In this document: positions 44,100 to 55,347 of the stretch, in pieces | Layout of the letters: every line of letters starts with the position of its first letter | How positions within the stretch are numbered: position 1 is the stretch's first letter | DNA from: Ahaetulla prasina | Taxonomy: Eukaryota; Chordata; Lepidosauria; Squamata; Colubridae | DNA length: 64,000 nucleotides | Direction of reading: 5' to 3' | Assembly: GCF_028640845.1 (NCBI RefSeq) | Contig: NC_080539.1 | Span: forward strand, 104,310,554 to 104,374,553 | The notes under the pieces: generated by a model | Told to the model about the DNA's origin: nothing | Databases searched by the model: none | The model's input: the letters and a program-made list of their open reading frames with translations, nothing else | Position numbers and translations under genes: made by a program

Positions 44100-45190
44100 A
44101 GAAAACTAGCAACACTTCAAAATTGTTGCTAAGTTGTGAGAGACCTTCAAATCTTGATCAATCTGCAAAATTCAAGATGCTGTTAATGGAAGAAACTTCA
44201 AGTAGCAATGTTTGCAGGAAAGGGTGATCCACAAAGCATATACGATTCACAATTTAAATTTTAGGTAATCTATCACCAATGTGCACGATGCAGTACTTAC
44301 AATATTTTTGATTTTTTGAATCAAGCCAGTAAAATAGGACCAGGTCCTAAGTGAACAAGTGGGACTTTTTTTTAAAAAAAAAAAGCAGCAGCATCATGTT
44401 TATTTGGTAGAAAATCTTTTCTTTATGCTGTGCTGCACAATTCTAGTATTTCAATGTTGTTTTGGGTGTTTTTTTAAGTCAAGCAAATGATTCTAAGACT
44501 GTAGTCCCCAGACCTCATATGCCAACTGCATTTGTGCCAGTAGTAAGCAAAGCCAGAATGAGCATAATAATGATATGTGAGGAAAACAGAAACAGATGAG
44601 TTCTGGAAAGAAGTTTTATTAAAGAAAAAAGAAAGAAATGCAGCTTTCAAAGAGGGATCTCTCTCTCTCTCTCTCTCTTTTTGTTGCACTCATACATAAT
44701 TCAGCCAATCAGAATATATTAGCTTTTAAACCTCAATAAATATTTAGGGAAAGATTATTGGCAGCAAGGAGAGGTTCACTTTTGGCAAAAGATGAACTAT
44801 ATTTAAAATTTCAGGAAGCCCCACACTAATCTTCTGTTCAAACCTGTGGCTATGTTGTCTCTTTCCCAAGACCATATTGAGATATGACTTCCACATGCAT
44901 TCAATGGGTTGCTCTGGAAAAGTCTAAGAAAAAGGAAGCAATGATTTATACGCTGTAGAGTCACAATACTATAAGAATCAATGTTAACAGTCAGCAAGAC
45001 TGTTAAAATGAGTTACAAAACGTAGAAAATGCACCTGACAAATAAAAAAATTGATAAATGCCTATGTTAACAGTAGGAGGGCATTGTCATCCCATAAGGG
45101 AGAAAAAGTGTGTCTATCAATAAATGCATAAATGCTGGGGGGGGGGGGCGGAAAGAGTTAATTTCCTTCAAGCTCAACTTCGAGAGGATA
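44100..45190. other. Unannotated stretch with simple repeats
   Basis: Contains (ct)n at 44660-44681 and a G-run at 45139-45149. No gene recognised. Confidence 0.45.
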
Positions 45191-45194
45191 GGCA

Positions 45195-45420
45195 AGCAAG
45201 TTCATAATGTTTTCTTGGCCACAGTATGGAAGTGATACCATTACCTTCTTCCAGGAAGCTTTTAGATATCCCAGTCTAACCTATAGTCCTTGAATTTCTG
45301 GGTGATCTCCCATCCAAATATGAACCAGATATGACCCTGCTTAGCTTTTTTTACATCAGCCAAGTCAGTTAAAGGTTCTTGGCTTAAACTGATCTAGCAC
45401 TCAGTTCTAAAGCCAAAAGA
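45195..45420 (-). mobile_element. 5S-rRNA-related SINE
   Basis: Plus-strand gatctcccatccaaatatga followed by accagatatgaccctgctta (45303-45345) is the near-exact complement of the 5S rRNA segment that includes the internal control region (GCAGGGTC...GGATGGGAGA). The flanking ttcttggcc and taccttcttccagg blocks are the SINE body. An isolated 5S pseudogene is possible, but the attached SINE body and the relative at 43905 favour a SINE. Confidence 0.65.
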
Positions 45421-45424
45421 CATA

Positions 45425-46895
45425 AAATCATGATGGATTGCTATTCAAGTAATTATTTCTTAGCTAGTTTGCTGTTATTGCTACTCTCATATGGCCAAGG
45501 TGGCCATTATTTTGTATTTTGCCTAACATCTTTCTCTCACGCACTCTTTTTAAAAAGCTGTTAAGAAAAAAAATGCTTCCAGACTTTTTACACTGTAGAA
45601 GATGTAGAATGGTTTGAGCCAAATTATCTTTGAAATGTGCTGGATTTAATATGTGGAGAAAAAAATGATTGCTGCAGTTTTTATGACTTGCTATTTTCTA
45701 ACAAATTAACTTAATATGTTGCTTAAATTCTTTCTGAATGCAAATTGGAGCCAGTTTTATGATGCTTTTTTTCCATCAGGCAGATAATTATTCCAATGGG
45801 AAAACACTGTTTCTACAACCAGCTATTCCGTTCCCCACAGTGGCTAACAATTGTCACCACATTTGTGAAAACACATTCCTCTACACATGTCTGAAGCCTT
45901 TCTAAATCATAAGTAACTGGAGTGGGACAATTTACTCTTTCGCTTTTCTATTTCTGAATCACTAGTGGACTGAGAACAGGCTGTTGCTAGTCCAGAAATC
46001 TGACTCAGAAAATAGCTTCTTTTTCAAAGGCATAGAACATAATTTTAGTCTAGGCCTTTTAAAGGTACCCAGGTGGTTAGTTGGAATAATGGATTTTTTT
46101 TTCAGAAAAGGAGACTAAACTAAAAGGCCAGCTTTAAGGTAAAATGTTAAAGGAGAAAAAGAGAAAGATTTGAGGAAGCAATGATTCCAATGTGGTTTGC
46201 TATCATTCTTCCATATTCAGCTAAATGAAGCCTTTAACCACATTCAGCCATCAATATATTTCCTTTCCTCTCCCATTAATAGAGGGAATTAGGGAGGAAC
46301 AGAAAGGAATCTAATTCCACTTCACCCTTAGATTCTTACAATGCCTTTTTAAAATGTGCTTTGTGTGAACTGAGGACAAGGGGAAGCACTGTGACCCATC
46401 TCTTCACTGCGGAAACAAATCACAAAATGTATTTTGACGGATGAGTGAAAAAAGCGATTCCATCACCTTTCAAGTGTTATTTCTTTAGTCTGAACTGAGA
46501 TCAATCTACAGAAACAATAATGGTTTTTGAATGGGATGGAACAGAGCTGCATGTGGCTGAAGTCATTGTACTTTGTATTTGCTTTTACTGGCTGCCCTTT
46601 TTATCATGCCACTTCTGAATCCAGGAAGCATGTGGAACTTCCTTTCCATCTGGCTACTGAACAGGAAACATTTAGAAATCTGAACCACATGGACGACTCA
46701 GACTGAGTGGCAAACAAACTTTTATATTCATCAAGTCTGTCTGATTGATTTGCCCATCATGACTGATCTTCTTCTTTCTCTGTTTTAAAGATCAGACTAC
46801 GTATTTCATAAAATTATTCAAATTTAATTTCATCATGCTATTTCCAGGTGTCACATCACATGTCTGAAATATTCTAATTTTTGCATTTTAATGGT
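45425..46895. other. Unannotated AT-rich stretch
   Basis: No supported feature. Confidence 0.45.
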
Positions 46896-46899
46896 TTTG

Positions 46900-47335
46900 A
46901 TGATCTCCCTTGGCTTTCCTGGGTGGCCTATTACCTCCCCATTTCTGATTTTGTCAACCCAGTTTACAGTATATGTAACAGCCATCTGTAAATCAGAGGT
47001 GGGTTTCAGCACGTTCTGACCAGTTCTGGAGAACCGGTAGCGGAAATTTTGAATAGTTTGGAGAACCGGTAGTAAAAAGCCCCACCCCCATCTATTCTCT
47101 ACCTCCCAAGTATCAGCTGATTAGGAGGAAATGGGGATTTTGCAGTAACCTTCCCCTGCTATGCCCACCAAGCCATGCCCACCAAGCCATGCCATGCCAC
47201 CAAGCCACTCCCACAGAACCGGTAGTAAAAAAAATTTGAAACCCACCACTGCTGTAAATCCACATTTCAAATGCTTCTAGTCTCTTCAAGTGGCTTTCTG
47301 TCAGAGACCAGCTCTCTACTCCGTAGAGCACAATA
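46900..47335 (-). pseudogene. LINE ORF2 C-terminal fragment, split by a MITE
   Basis: On the minus strand 47331-47252 reads LYGVESWSLTESHLKRLEAF, then the MITE intervenes. 46993-46900 continues with NWVDKIRNGEVIGHPGKPRE. The (L/V)LYG.E.W.L......RLEAFEMW ... W.DKI.N.EV pattern is common near the C-terminus of LINE reverse transcriptases. The Tc1 element at 47338 cuts off its 5' side. Clade unresolved. Confidence 0.6.
46994..47251 (+). mobile_element. hAT MITE, 8-bp TSD ctgtaaat
   Basis: The element starts cagaggtgggtttca, ends tgaaacccaccactg (15-bp terminal inverted repeats, one mismatch) and is bracketed by exact ctgtaaat copies at 46986-46993 and 47252-47259. The interior shows accggtagcggaaat and accggtagtaaaa motifs near the two ends and gcccaccaagccatg repeats. 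Confidence 0.93.
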
Positions 47336-47337
47336 TA

Positions 47338-48904
47338 CAGGTGAAACTTAAAAAATTAGAATATTGGGCAAAAGTTCATTTATTTCAGTAATGCAACTTA
47401 AAAGGTGAAACTAATATATGAGATAGACTTATTACATGCAAAGCAAGATAGTTCAAGCCTTGATTTGTCATAATTTTGATGATTATGGCTTACAGCTCAT
47501 GAAAACCCCAAATTCACAATCTCAAAAAATTAGAATATTACATGAAATCAATAAAACGAGGATTGTACATAGAACAATATCGGACCTCTGAAAAGTATAA
47601 GCATGCATATGTACTCAGTACTTGGTTTGGGTCCCTTTTGCATCAATTGCTGCCTTAATGTGGCGTGGCATGGATGCTAATAGCCTGTGGCACTGCTGAG
47701 GTGTTATGGAAGACCAGGATGCTTCAATAGCAGCCTTCAGCTCTTCTGCATTGTTCGGTCTCATGTCTCTCATCTTTGTCTTGGCAATACCCCATAGATT
47801 CTCTATGGGGTTCAGGTCAGGTGAGTTTGCTGGCCAATCAAGCACAGTAATCCCATGGGCATTGAACCAGGTTTTGGTACTTTTGACAGTGTGGGCAGGT
47901 GGCAAGTCCTGCTGGAAAATGAAGTCAGCATCCCCATAAAGCTCGTCTGTGGAAGGAAGCATGAAGTTCTCCAAAATCTCCTGGTAAACAGCTGCGTTGA
48001 CCCTGGACTTAATGAAGCACAGTGGACCAACACCAGCAGATGACATGGCTCCCCAAATCAACACAGACTGTAGAAACTTCACACTGGACTTCAAGCATCT
48101 TGCAGTGTGTGCCTCTCCATTCTTCCTCCAGACTTTGGGTCCTTGGTTTCCAAATGAGATACAAAAGTTGCTCTCATCAGAAAAGAGGACTTTGGACCAT
48201 TGCGCAACAGACCAGTTCTTTTTTTCTTTAGCCCAGGTAATACGCTTCTGACGTTGTTTGTTGTTCAGGAGCGGCTTGACAAAGGAATATGACATTTGAA
48301 GCCCATGTCCAGGATTCGTCTTTGTGTGGTGGCTCTTGATGCACTGACTCCAGCCTCAGTCCACTCCTTGTGAAAGTCCCCAACACTTTTGAATGGCCTT
48401 GTGCACCTTTTTCTTCCACACTTTTCCCTTCCTCATGACTTTCTATTAATGTGCTTTGATACAGCACTTTGGGAACATCCAACTTCTTTTGCAATTACCT
48501 TTTGAGGCTTTCCCTCCTTATGGAGGGTGTCAATGATGGTTTTCTGCACAATTGTCGGGTCAGCAGTCTTTCCCATGATTGTGATTCCTACTGAACCAGA
48601 CTGGGAAACCATTTAAAGGCTCAGGAACTCTTTGCAGGTGTTATGGCTTAATTAGCTGATTAGAGTGGGACACTTTGAGCCTACAATATTGAACCTTTTC
48701 ACAATATTCTAATTTGCTGAGATTGTGAATTTGGGGTTTTCATGAGCTGTAAGCCATAATCATCAAAATTATGACAAATCAAGGCATGAACTATCTCGCT
48801 TTGCATGTAATGAGTCTATCTCATATATTAGTTTCACCTTTTAAGTTGCATTACCGAAACAAATGAACTTTTGCACAATATTCTAATTTTTCAAGTTTCA
48901 CCTG
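47338..48904 (-). mobile_element. Tc1-type DNA transposon, 1567 bp, with long inverted repeats
   Basis: Ends caggtgaaacttaaaaaatt and aatttttcaagtttcacctg, flanked by TA on both sides (47336-47337, 48905-48906). The terminal inverted repeats run for ~200 bp, including ttttgatgattatggcttac. A single transposase gene on the minus strand is broken. The low divergence between the two repeat arms suggests relatively recent activity. This size and layout are usual for Tc1. Confidence 0.92.
47615..48584 (-). pseudogene. Tc1 transposase (DD34E), broken in the N-terminal third
   Basis: The C-terminal 226 codons (47615-48295) are open and hold the catalytic triad: D in FSDESNF, D in FQQDLPPAHT and E in PDLNPIENLW, with 34 residues between the last two (DD34E). 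The N-terminal helix-turn-helix part begins at an ATG at 48584 (MGKTADPTIVQK ... KHINRK), hits a TGA near 48445, and continues in other frames. A short internal deletion and at least one frameshift lie between 48300 and 48450. The normal length would be ~340 residues. The encoded enzyme cuts and pastes the element at TA sites. This copy cannot make it. Confidence 0.9.
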
Positions 48905-48944
48905 TATATGATATATATATTGCATTCATCATATATATATGATG

Positions 48945-49075
48945 CACTCAGAAAGTATTCAGACCCCTTTCACTTTTGTTAATTTTGTTATGCTGCAGCC
49001 GGATTCTACAGTTATTGAAATTCATTTTTTTCATTAATATACACTCAGTACCCCATAATATATGCACAAGCTGTA
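48945..49075. mobile_element. Terminal fragment of a second Tc1-like family
   Basis: cactcagaaagtattcagac followed by ccctttcacttttg, attttgttatgctgcagcc and aaattcatttttttcatta is the recognisable terminal repeat of another vertebrate Tc1 family. Only one end is present, separated from the first Tc1 element by a (ta)n-rich 40 bp. Confidence 0.65.
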
Positions 49076-49079
49076 CACA

Positions 49080-50520
49080 TGCACACCCACACTTTTAAAT
49101 CATCTGCATAATATCTAGTAAATTAGATACTTACTAATTAATAAAATGTAGAACTAAACTATGCTAATGAATAGCAGCTGGCACTGGGCTGAATCAATCA
49201 CATTAATACATGAAATTTATTCATTCAAATATTGTCTGATTCATCTCTCTCTCTATCTTTCATTTTCTGCTAGGGCTACATAATCTGGGATCATGGATAA
49301 CTGGAAAACCTGGATAACTATGGTAGCAAAGATATATTTAAAAAAGCAAACTCCAGAGGTCATTGGGATTTTTGCAATCCTGAAATGGTAACCCTACTTT
49401 GTTTATGACTATCAATTCTGGGTTCACCACAGAGTAGCCAATCTATGGATACAGGATTGCTTGCTCTCCCAATACCCTGTTTGTGGCATGTGTAGCCCAT
49501 TTTATTTCAGCTAACATTGTCTTACTTCCAATCATTTTCCTTTCCACCATCTGCTGTCTTTAAATGCCAAGTCAGCTTGCAGCACACTGTTGCCTTCAAA
49601 AATATTGCCAACTATGGGAGAAAAACAATGTCCATTTTGTTCTAAAGAATGTTTTTTATCAGGCATTATTGCTGTGAATGACATATAATTACCACGCTAT
49701 AGTAATGGATGAAAGATGCTCTCATAGGCTCTCTTTATGTGGCGTTGCTTAATTTTAATGATGTACATACAACCAATCTGTTTTGAAATGCAATATAGGA
49801 GAGTTAAAACACAATCCAAACTAGGTTTGATACGGGTGTCATGACTTACATACATTCATCTTTTAAATATACAGAAACATACAGAAGTTGGGCCACAAGT
49901 ACATAATGGTAGCATTACTTGATTACATCCTTGTGATTTTCTATGGATGCCAAAAGTATTTCACATGGGTAAATCCAGGCCTTTCAAACATCTGTCTCTC
50001 TGCTGAATCTGCATCCTTTAAAGCCCACAGCTCTGAGCTGCATTTTCATAACCACCTATGTCAGAGTTGGTACATCAACACAGAAGAGCATGGTTATTAT
50101 TGATAATGCAGAGCACTGCTCATAATTATTTTGCAGTTTCAGATAATAAATTATTTTTCATTTATTACCTCATTCTGAGTTTTTGCAGAATCAAGTGATA
50201 TGGAGCTGGCTGTTCTCTCACTCCCATGGTGTTGCAGCTAGTAACTTATGCCCTGTTTTAGTAAACCATAAGACATGCATTTCAAGAAACATTTGCATTT
50301 AGAAAAAAGTTACTTATGTCCTACACCATTCATCTGAGTGTGTTTTAAGGTCTAGTGCCATCTTCAGACAAATAATTCAAATCAAAGCCTCACAGGTAGA
50401 TGTTTAGAGATTTGCAGTAGAAGAGGTTCTCAGAACATCTAGCAACTGCTTCCATTGTTAAACTGCTCTGATCATTAGAATGTTTCCCCTCCCCTAATTT
50501 TAAACTCCAATTTGCCTTTT
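49080..50520. other. Unannotated AT-rich stretch
   Basis: No supported feature. Confidence 0.45.
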
Positions 50521-50531
50521 TATGTTAACAC

Positions 50532-50823
50532 CAGAGGTGGATTTCAGCAGGTTCTGACCAGTTCTGGAGAACCGGTAGCAGAAATTTGGACTAGTTCGGA
50601 GAACCGGTAGTAAAAATTCTGACTGGTCCCACCCCAGTTCCAGCTGATCTCTGCCTCCCGAGTCCCAGCTGATCAGGAGGAAATAGAGATTTTACAGTAT
50701 CCTTCCCCTGGAGTGGGGAAGGAATGGAGATTTTACAGCATCCTGCCCTGCCATGTCCACCAAGCCACGCCCACCAAGCCACACCCACAGAACCGGTAGT
50801 AAAAAAAAATGAAACCCACATTG
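50532..50823 (+). mobile_element. hAT MITE, TSD gttaacac/gttaacag
   Basis: Starts cagaggtggatttca, ends tgaaacccacattg. The flanks at 50524-50531 and 50824-50831 match at 7 of 8. The interior matches 12022-12296 (agttctggagaaccggtag and ccaagccacgcccacc). Confidence 0.88.
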
Positions 50824-50831
50824 GTTAACAG

Positions 50832-51600
50832 AACACTATTCTACAGTATGCTCTGCATCTGGAACGATGAAGAGCAGGCTTTCTTCCATGTGATATCCTG
50901 ATTCAAGTATTTGAAAATGGCTCCCGTGGGACTTCAGGGGAAGAAATAGTGAACTGAAGATTTGTCCACAAATACTCCATACAGTTGCACTTGAAGAAAA
51001 GACTGTAAGACAAGATAATAAACATCTTGCTGCGACCATGGTTGGTGCCTTCAAAAAGGACATTCGATTTGCAAAGAGACAAAATTTAATGGAGATTAAA
51101 ATAAATACATTGTTATCACGGGTAACCTTTAATAGACTTTTGTTGATCAGGATTGAAATTATAAGGTTTTGAAGGATTTGCTTAAAGATAAGACACAGGA
51201 TGTGGGATTTGTTATATTTTAAGAGAAGGGGGAAGTTACTAAAATTGTTTACTTGTGACAAAGGAGGAAGCCATTTCTTTATATAATTTCTTTTCTTTTT
51301 CTTTGTACTATATTCTTATCTTTTCCTTTTCTGTTTTTTCTACTTTTTTCTTTTCTGAACCTATTTTTTATTTTTATTTTTTTTAAAGTTTGTATTAGTT
51401 TTAATACAATTTTACAATTTATTATGGTCCATCATACAGTCAGCCAGATGTTCAGACTGGATTTCACATTTTTTTGTACCTATCGAGTCATTTCCAAGGA
51501 TCTGGGATAATAAGATGTGAATGTTTGATGGTGTTCAGATATCGTTGTAGGATGTAAATTGTAATAAAAGTATTATTAAATAAGAAATAAAATGGCTTCC
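50832..51600. other. AT-rich segment, possibly decayed L1-like sequence
   Basis: A plus-strand stretch (about 51000-51180) reads HLAATMVGAFKKDIRF and MEIKINTLLSRV in one frame, followed by a T-rich tract (51283-51390) and a gtaataaaagtatt end (51560-51575). The texture resembles the L1-like element at 55348, but no diagnostic domain is present. Confidence 0.25.
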
Positions 51601-51631
51601 TTCAGTTATTTCTCAGAACTAAACATACTCA

Positions 51632-51988
51632 AGGGATGCGGTGGCTTAGTGGCTAAGAAGCTGAGCTTATTGATCAAAAGGTCGGCAGTTCAGCGGTTCG
51701 AATCCCTAGTGCTGCATAACGGGATGAGCTCCCGTTACTTGTCCCAGCTTCTGCCAATCTAGCACTTCGAAAGCATGTAAAAAATGCAAGTAAAAAAATA
51801 GGGACCACCTTTGGTGGGAAGGTAACAGTGTTCCGTGCGCCTTTGGCGTTGAGTCATGCCGGCCACATGACCACGGAGACGTCTTCGGACAGCGCTGGCT
51901 CTTCGGCTTTGAAACGAAGATGAGCACCGCCCCCTAGAGTCGGGAACGTCTAGCACATATGTGCGAGGGGAACCTTTACCTTTACCTT
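51632..51988 (+). mobile_element. Sauria-type SINE, 12-bp TSD
   Basis: Starts agggatgcggtggcttagtg, B box ggttcgaatccctag (51695-51709), ends ggaacctttacctttacc. taaacatactca is exact at 51620-51631 and 51989-52000. Very similar to the copy at 29524-29886, including the GTGGGAAGGTAACAG and CCGGCCACATGAC blocks. Confidence 0.93.
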
Positions 51989-52004
51989 TAAACATACTCA
52001 GTTG

Positions 52005-52330
52005 AATTGCTGTAATATAAATTTTGTTTATTAGACTGCAACTAGCTGATATTTTAAAAACAAACAAAACTCTATCTCAAAATCCTTTCTACAAAGAGTT
52101 CTAAAATCGCACCTGCCTTCTCCAAACATATCACACTGGACCTTCTTCAGTCTCTTGGTGACTGAATTCTTTTTTTCTTTTCTTTTTTTAAATGTAGTTC
52201 CTGGTCACAAAAGGGTTGGCAAACTCTGCGTTGCATCCATTCTTCAAACGATTATGTTTGAGGGTGCAGCCCAGTAGTAGAAAGACTCACCAAAGTAGTA
52301 ATGATGTAAATGATGAGGTCAGTTACTATC
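52005..52330. other. Unannotated stretch
   Basis: No supported feature. Confidence 0.4.
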
Positions 52331-52334
52331 ATGT

Positions 52335-52875
52335 TAGGGTTTTTTATATAATTTTTTAAATTTTCGTTTAATACAAAACATTCCCTCATTCTTTAAACAG
52401 TGTGTCGTCTGGGTACAACTTTTTTGTGTCATAACAGTTAAAGCTTACCACCATATTCATTATTTATATCTACTCTTATTTTAATATTAATGCTTAATAC
52501 TTAACATATCTATTTCTCATCTTAACTTATTTTACTTTATTATACATTACTTTCATATTTATTCTCTATCCATTGATAAAATAAATTCCATATATTATAA
52601 TAATCAGATTCTTCTTTTCCATTAATCAAAAGTGTTAATCTTCTCATTTCTGCACATTCCAATATTTTCTTAATCATGTTTTTATCTGCAGGGATTTCTT
52701 CACTTTCCAATTCTGTGCAAATACAATTCTAGCCACAGTTATTACACGAATAATCAAATCCACATTTTCTTTACTATAGTTCCCTGGTAAAAATCCCCAG
52801 CAGGAATATCTCAGGTGTTAAATCGATGTGCTGCTGTGTCATCTTCTCCAACCACATACAGATTCTTGCCCAGGC
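52335..52875 (-). pseudogene. L1 ORF2 C-terminus and 3' UTR, 5'-truncated
   Basis: The minus strand from ~52870 reads pieces such as WARICMWLEK, the motif A(R/K).VFAQNWKV with a following PADKN-like turn, and AEMRRLTLLMEKKN-like residues in alternating frames. WK....P....W......AEM..LT is the hallmark end of L1 ORF2p. 52335-52560 is the AT-rich 3' UTR with a short A-rich end. Several frameshifts. No endonuclease or RT core is retained. Confidence 0.6.
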
Positions 52876-52879
52876 TATC

Positions 52880-53955
52880 ATGTTAGTTTGAAACACAACT
52901 GTGGCTATTGACTAGGAAATATTCTGTAGTTTCATTCTTTCTCCATCTAATTCCAGTGAACAAGTGTTTGTACGGAAACTCTGTATTTCCTAGAACAGGT
53001 AATGCTAGGATATTTCTCTCACCTTCAGTTATCTCCAGAGGCAGAGATGATTCATTGGATAAGTCAAAGATATGCAAGTGTATTCAGGGGCAACAAATGG
53101 CTAGAGAGTTCACGGCATCGTAGCATACCCTTTTTTTTCCCCCCCTGTCAAAGACTATGTCTAAACGTTCACATATAAGTTGCTTTAGTTGTGCTCCCAG
53201 AAAGTGAATTAGCCTTCCCCCACTTACAGAAAGCATGATAAATTGCACCCCAACTCAGCCATCTTATTAAGTGGTAAATCTCTCCAATCAGCTTTGCTCA
53301 GAAGATATGAGGCTTACAAGGACTTTCTGTAAAGAGCATAGGGCATAGTGTCCTTAAAATAGGAATCCATCAGCTGCTGACCAGCTTAATCAACTGGGAA
53401 CTGACCCAACACCTGTTTGGCAGTAGCAGAGATCATGGTTATATGTATACATACCTAACTCGTCATTTCCCCCTGCTGACTTCCAAGTGATGGCATCGCA
53501 CAATGATTCTGGAAACTATTTTGAGCATGGAGGCTTTTAATAGGGTATTGAAGGCCTCAGTTCAGATAAGGCTGTAGGAAAGCTTGAGGTATTTTAGCAA
53601 GATATTCCCAACACAGAGGTAATGTAACATTTCTTGGGACTCCAAGATGTTGGGTTGTACAGCTTCCATTGCCAGAATTAGGATACATGGTTTGAGTTAC
53701 AAGATCCTAGATCAACTTCTACTGTCTCTGATTGGGCAGGGAAAGTGTGTACATTTCAAGTGTTGGGAAAAGATTGAGCACAAGGAAGCTTTGTGATTCT
53801 ATAAGATTCTATTTTGTTTTTAGTAGAGTGGAAATTGGCTGTTGTAGTAGAGATACTTGCAATACATTACTCATTCACTTAGCCTTAGTTTAGGTTCTTT
53901 ATAAAATGTGGAGAGAATGCATTCTGAACTGTAGGGCAACAATAGATCAGGCCAC
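52880..53955. other. Unannotated stretch
   Basis: No supported feature. Confidence 0.45.
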
Positions 53956-53959
53956 AATG

Positions 53960-54665
53960 GTTATTGGTAGAATGGATACTGTTCATTTTGAAAAAGGAAA
54001 CAGAATCTTCTCTACTATTGCTTCTGCCCTATGTAAGAGGTTCCCCCCAGAGTCTAGGCCCATGATGGTGAACCTATGGCATGTGTGCCAGGGGTGACAG
54101 GCAGCGCCCTCTCTGATGGCATGTGAGCCGTCACCCCAATTCAGCTTTGATGTGCATGTGTGTGTGCCTCCCACTGGCCAGCTGGCCTTCGGGTCTCTGC
54201 CAAGCATGCACGGGGAGCGTGCGGGTGACCTGCATGCAACATGCACGAGGGGGTGGGGCACGTGGGGAGTGCATATGCATGCAGGGGGGCACATACATGG
54301 GGATTGTGCATGCATTCAGGGGGCGCATACATGGGGAAGCATGCATTGTATTTTGGGGGTTCGGGCGCACACATGTGCACTTTGGGAACTCCGTCCAGAA
54401 AAGGTTAGTCATCACTGGTCTAGGCTGACCTCTCCACTCTCCTGAGCTTCTGGAAGAGTGTTAAGACCTCACTCTGCCAAGTGGCCTGGAAGTCCAAGAG
54501 TGCCATCCAACCCTGGGGATGGCTTGTGTGTTGAAGGTGCTTCCTTTGCTTTTTAACTCTGCAATTGTTCTTTTTAACTTTGTTTTAATCTGGTTTTTAT
54601 ATGTTTTTACTGTTTGTTTATAAACAGCCCAGAGACATACAAGTATGATGAGCAATATTTATATC
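53960..54665 (+). pseudogene. L2/CR1-like LINE 3' end, split by a MITE
   Basis: Before the MITE the plus strand reads ALCKRFPPES. After it an LLSFWKSVKTSLC-like stretch follows, matching the LPP.....F....KT.LF end of L2/CR1 ORF2. The 3' non-coding part (54580-54665) has a cagcccagagacatacaag segment and atttatatcc, a decayed LINE tail. Old and fragmentary. Confidence 0.5.
54060..54417. mobile_element. hAT MITE, 8-bp TSD gtctaggc
   Basis: A 358-bp element with ends ccatgatggtgaacctatgg and aaaaggttagtcatcactg as imperfect inverted repeats. Exact gtctaggc copies lie at 54052-54059 and 54418-54425. The interior is rich in gcatgcatg/acatgtgcac alternating purine-pyrimidine runs, giving overlapping open frames on both strands that are not genes. 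Confidence 0.9.
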
Positions 54666-54669
54666 CAAT

Positions 54670-55275
54670 TTCATAGCACCGTATATTATCTTTCTAGCGA
54701 CCAGGGGGAAAAATCATAGTGGTAAGATAGGATCTTTGCATTACATTCAGATGATACCTGGTTCAGTCCATGGAATCATCAGTGATATGTTTCAACCCAT
54801 AGGAAAGATCTGGGCTGGAATTGCCAAGTAAGCAATACTGAGCTAAATGGAGAAAGACTCTACGGTAATCTAGTATAAGGCAACATAAGGATATGTAAAA
54901 TCCACTGTGGGAGAAATGCTTATTAATATAAGCAGTTGATCACAATTTACTCTTGTGGTATGTACATTAATTGAGGACTGCACTGGAAGTTGTGGATTAA
55001 TATAAGTTCAAGTAGTAGAACATAGCTTGGCATAAAGTCAGTGTGTAATTTATATATAGATACATCCCACTCCACCTCTCTATTGATCCAAAACTTATAA
55101 AAGAGTTTGACTTGTAAAAAAAAAATAGAAAAGTGTGCCCCTTTTCAGTTTCTTGTCTTCCAAACACATTGGGACAAGACTCTAAGATTCATTAAGCACC
55201 ATCTCTTTCATTAAAATAATGTTGTTAGTTATTTCCAATTCTACCAGTAGAAGAGTGAATGAACAGCCAAAGGTG
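54670..55275. other. Unannotated AT-rich stretch
   Basis: No supported feature. Confidence 0.4.
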
Positions 55276-55347
55276 ACAACTGTTCTGACCTAGGCGTTCC
55301 CAAACCATGAAGCAGACTCCTTATCCCAACAAAAATCCCTTTTTATT

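Noticed and set aside
45300..45350. A functional 5S rRNA gene
   Set aside because: Only the central promoter region matches, with substitutions, no terminator T-run in the right place, and SINE body attached.
47706..48251. Plus-strand frames within the Tc1 element
   Set aside because: These are antisense shadows of the minus-strand transposase, whose DD34E motifs are clear.
54116..54445. Overlapping ~100-codon frames on both strands
   Set aside because: They lie inside a hAT MITE and arise from alternating gcatgcatg/acatgtgcac repeats; no codon pattern favours either strand.
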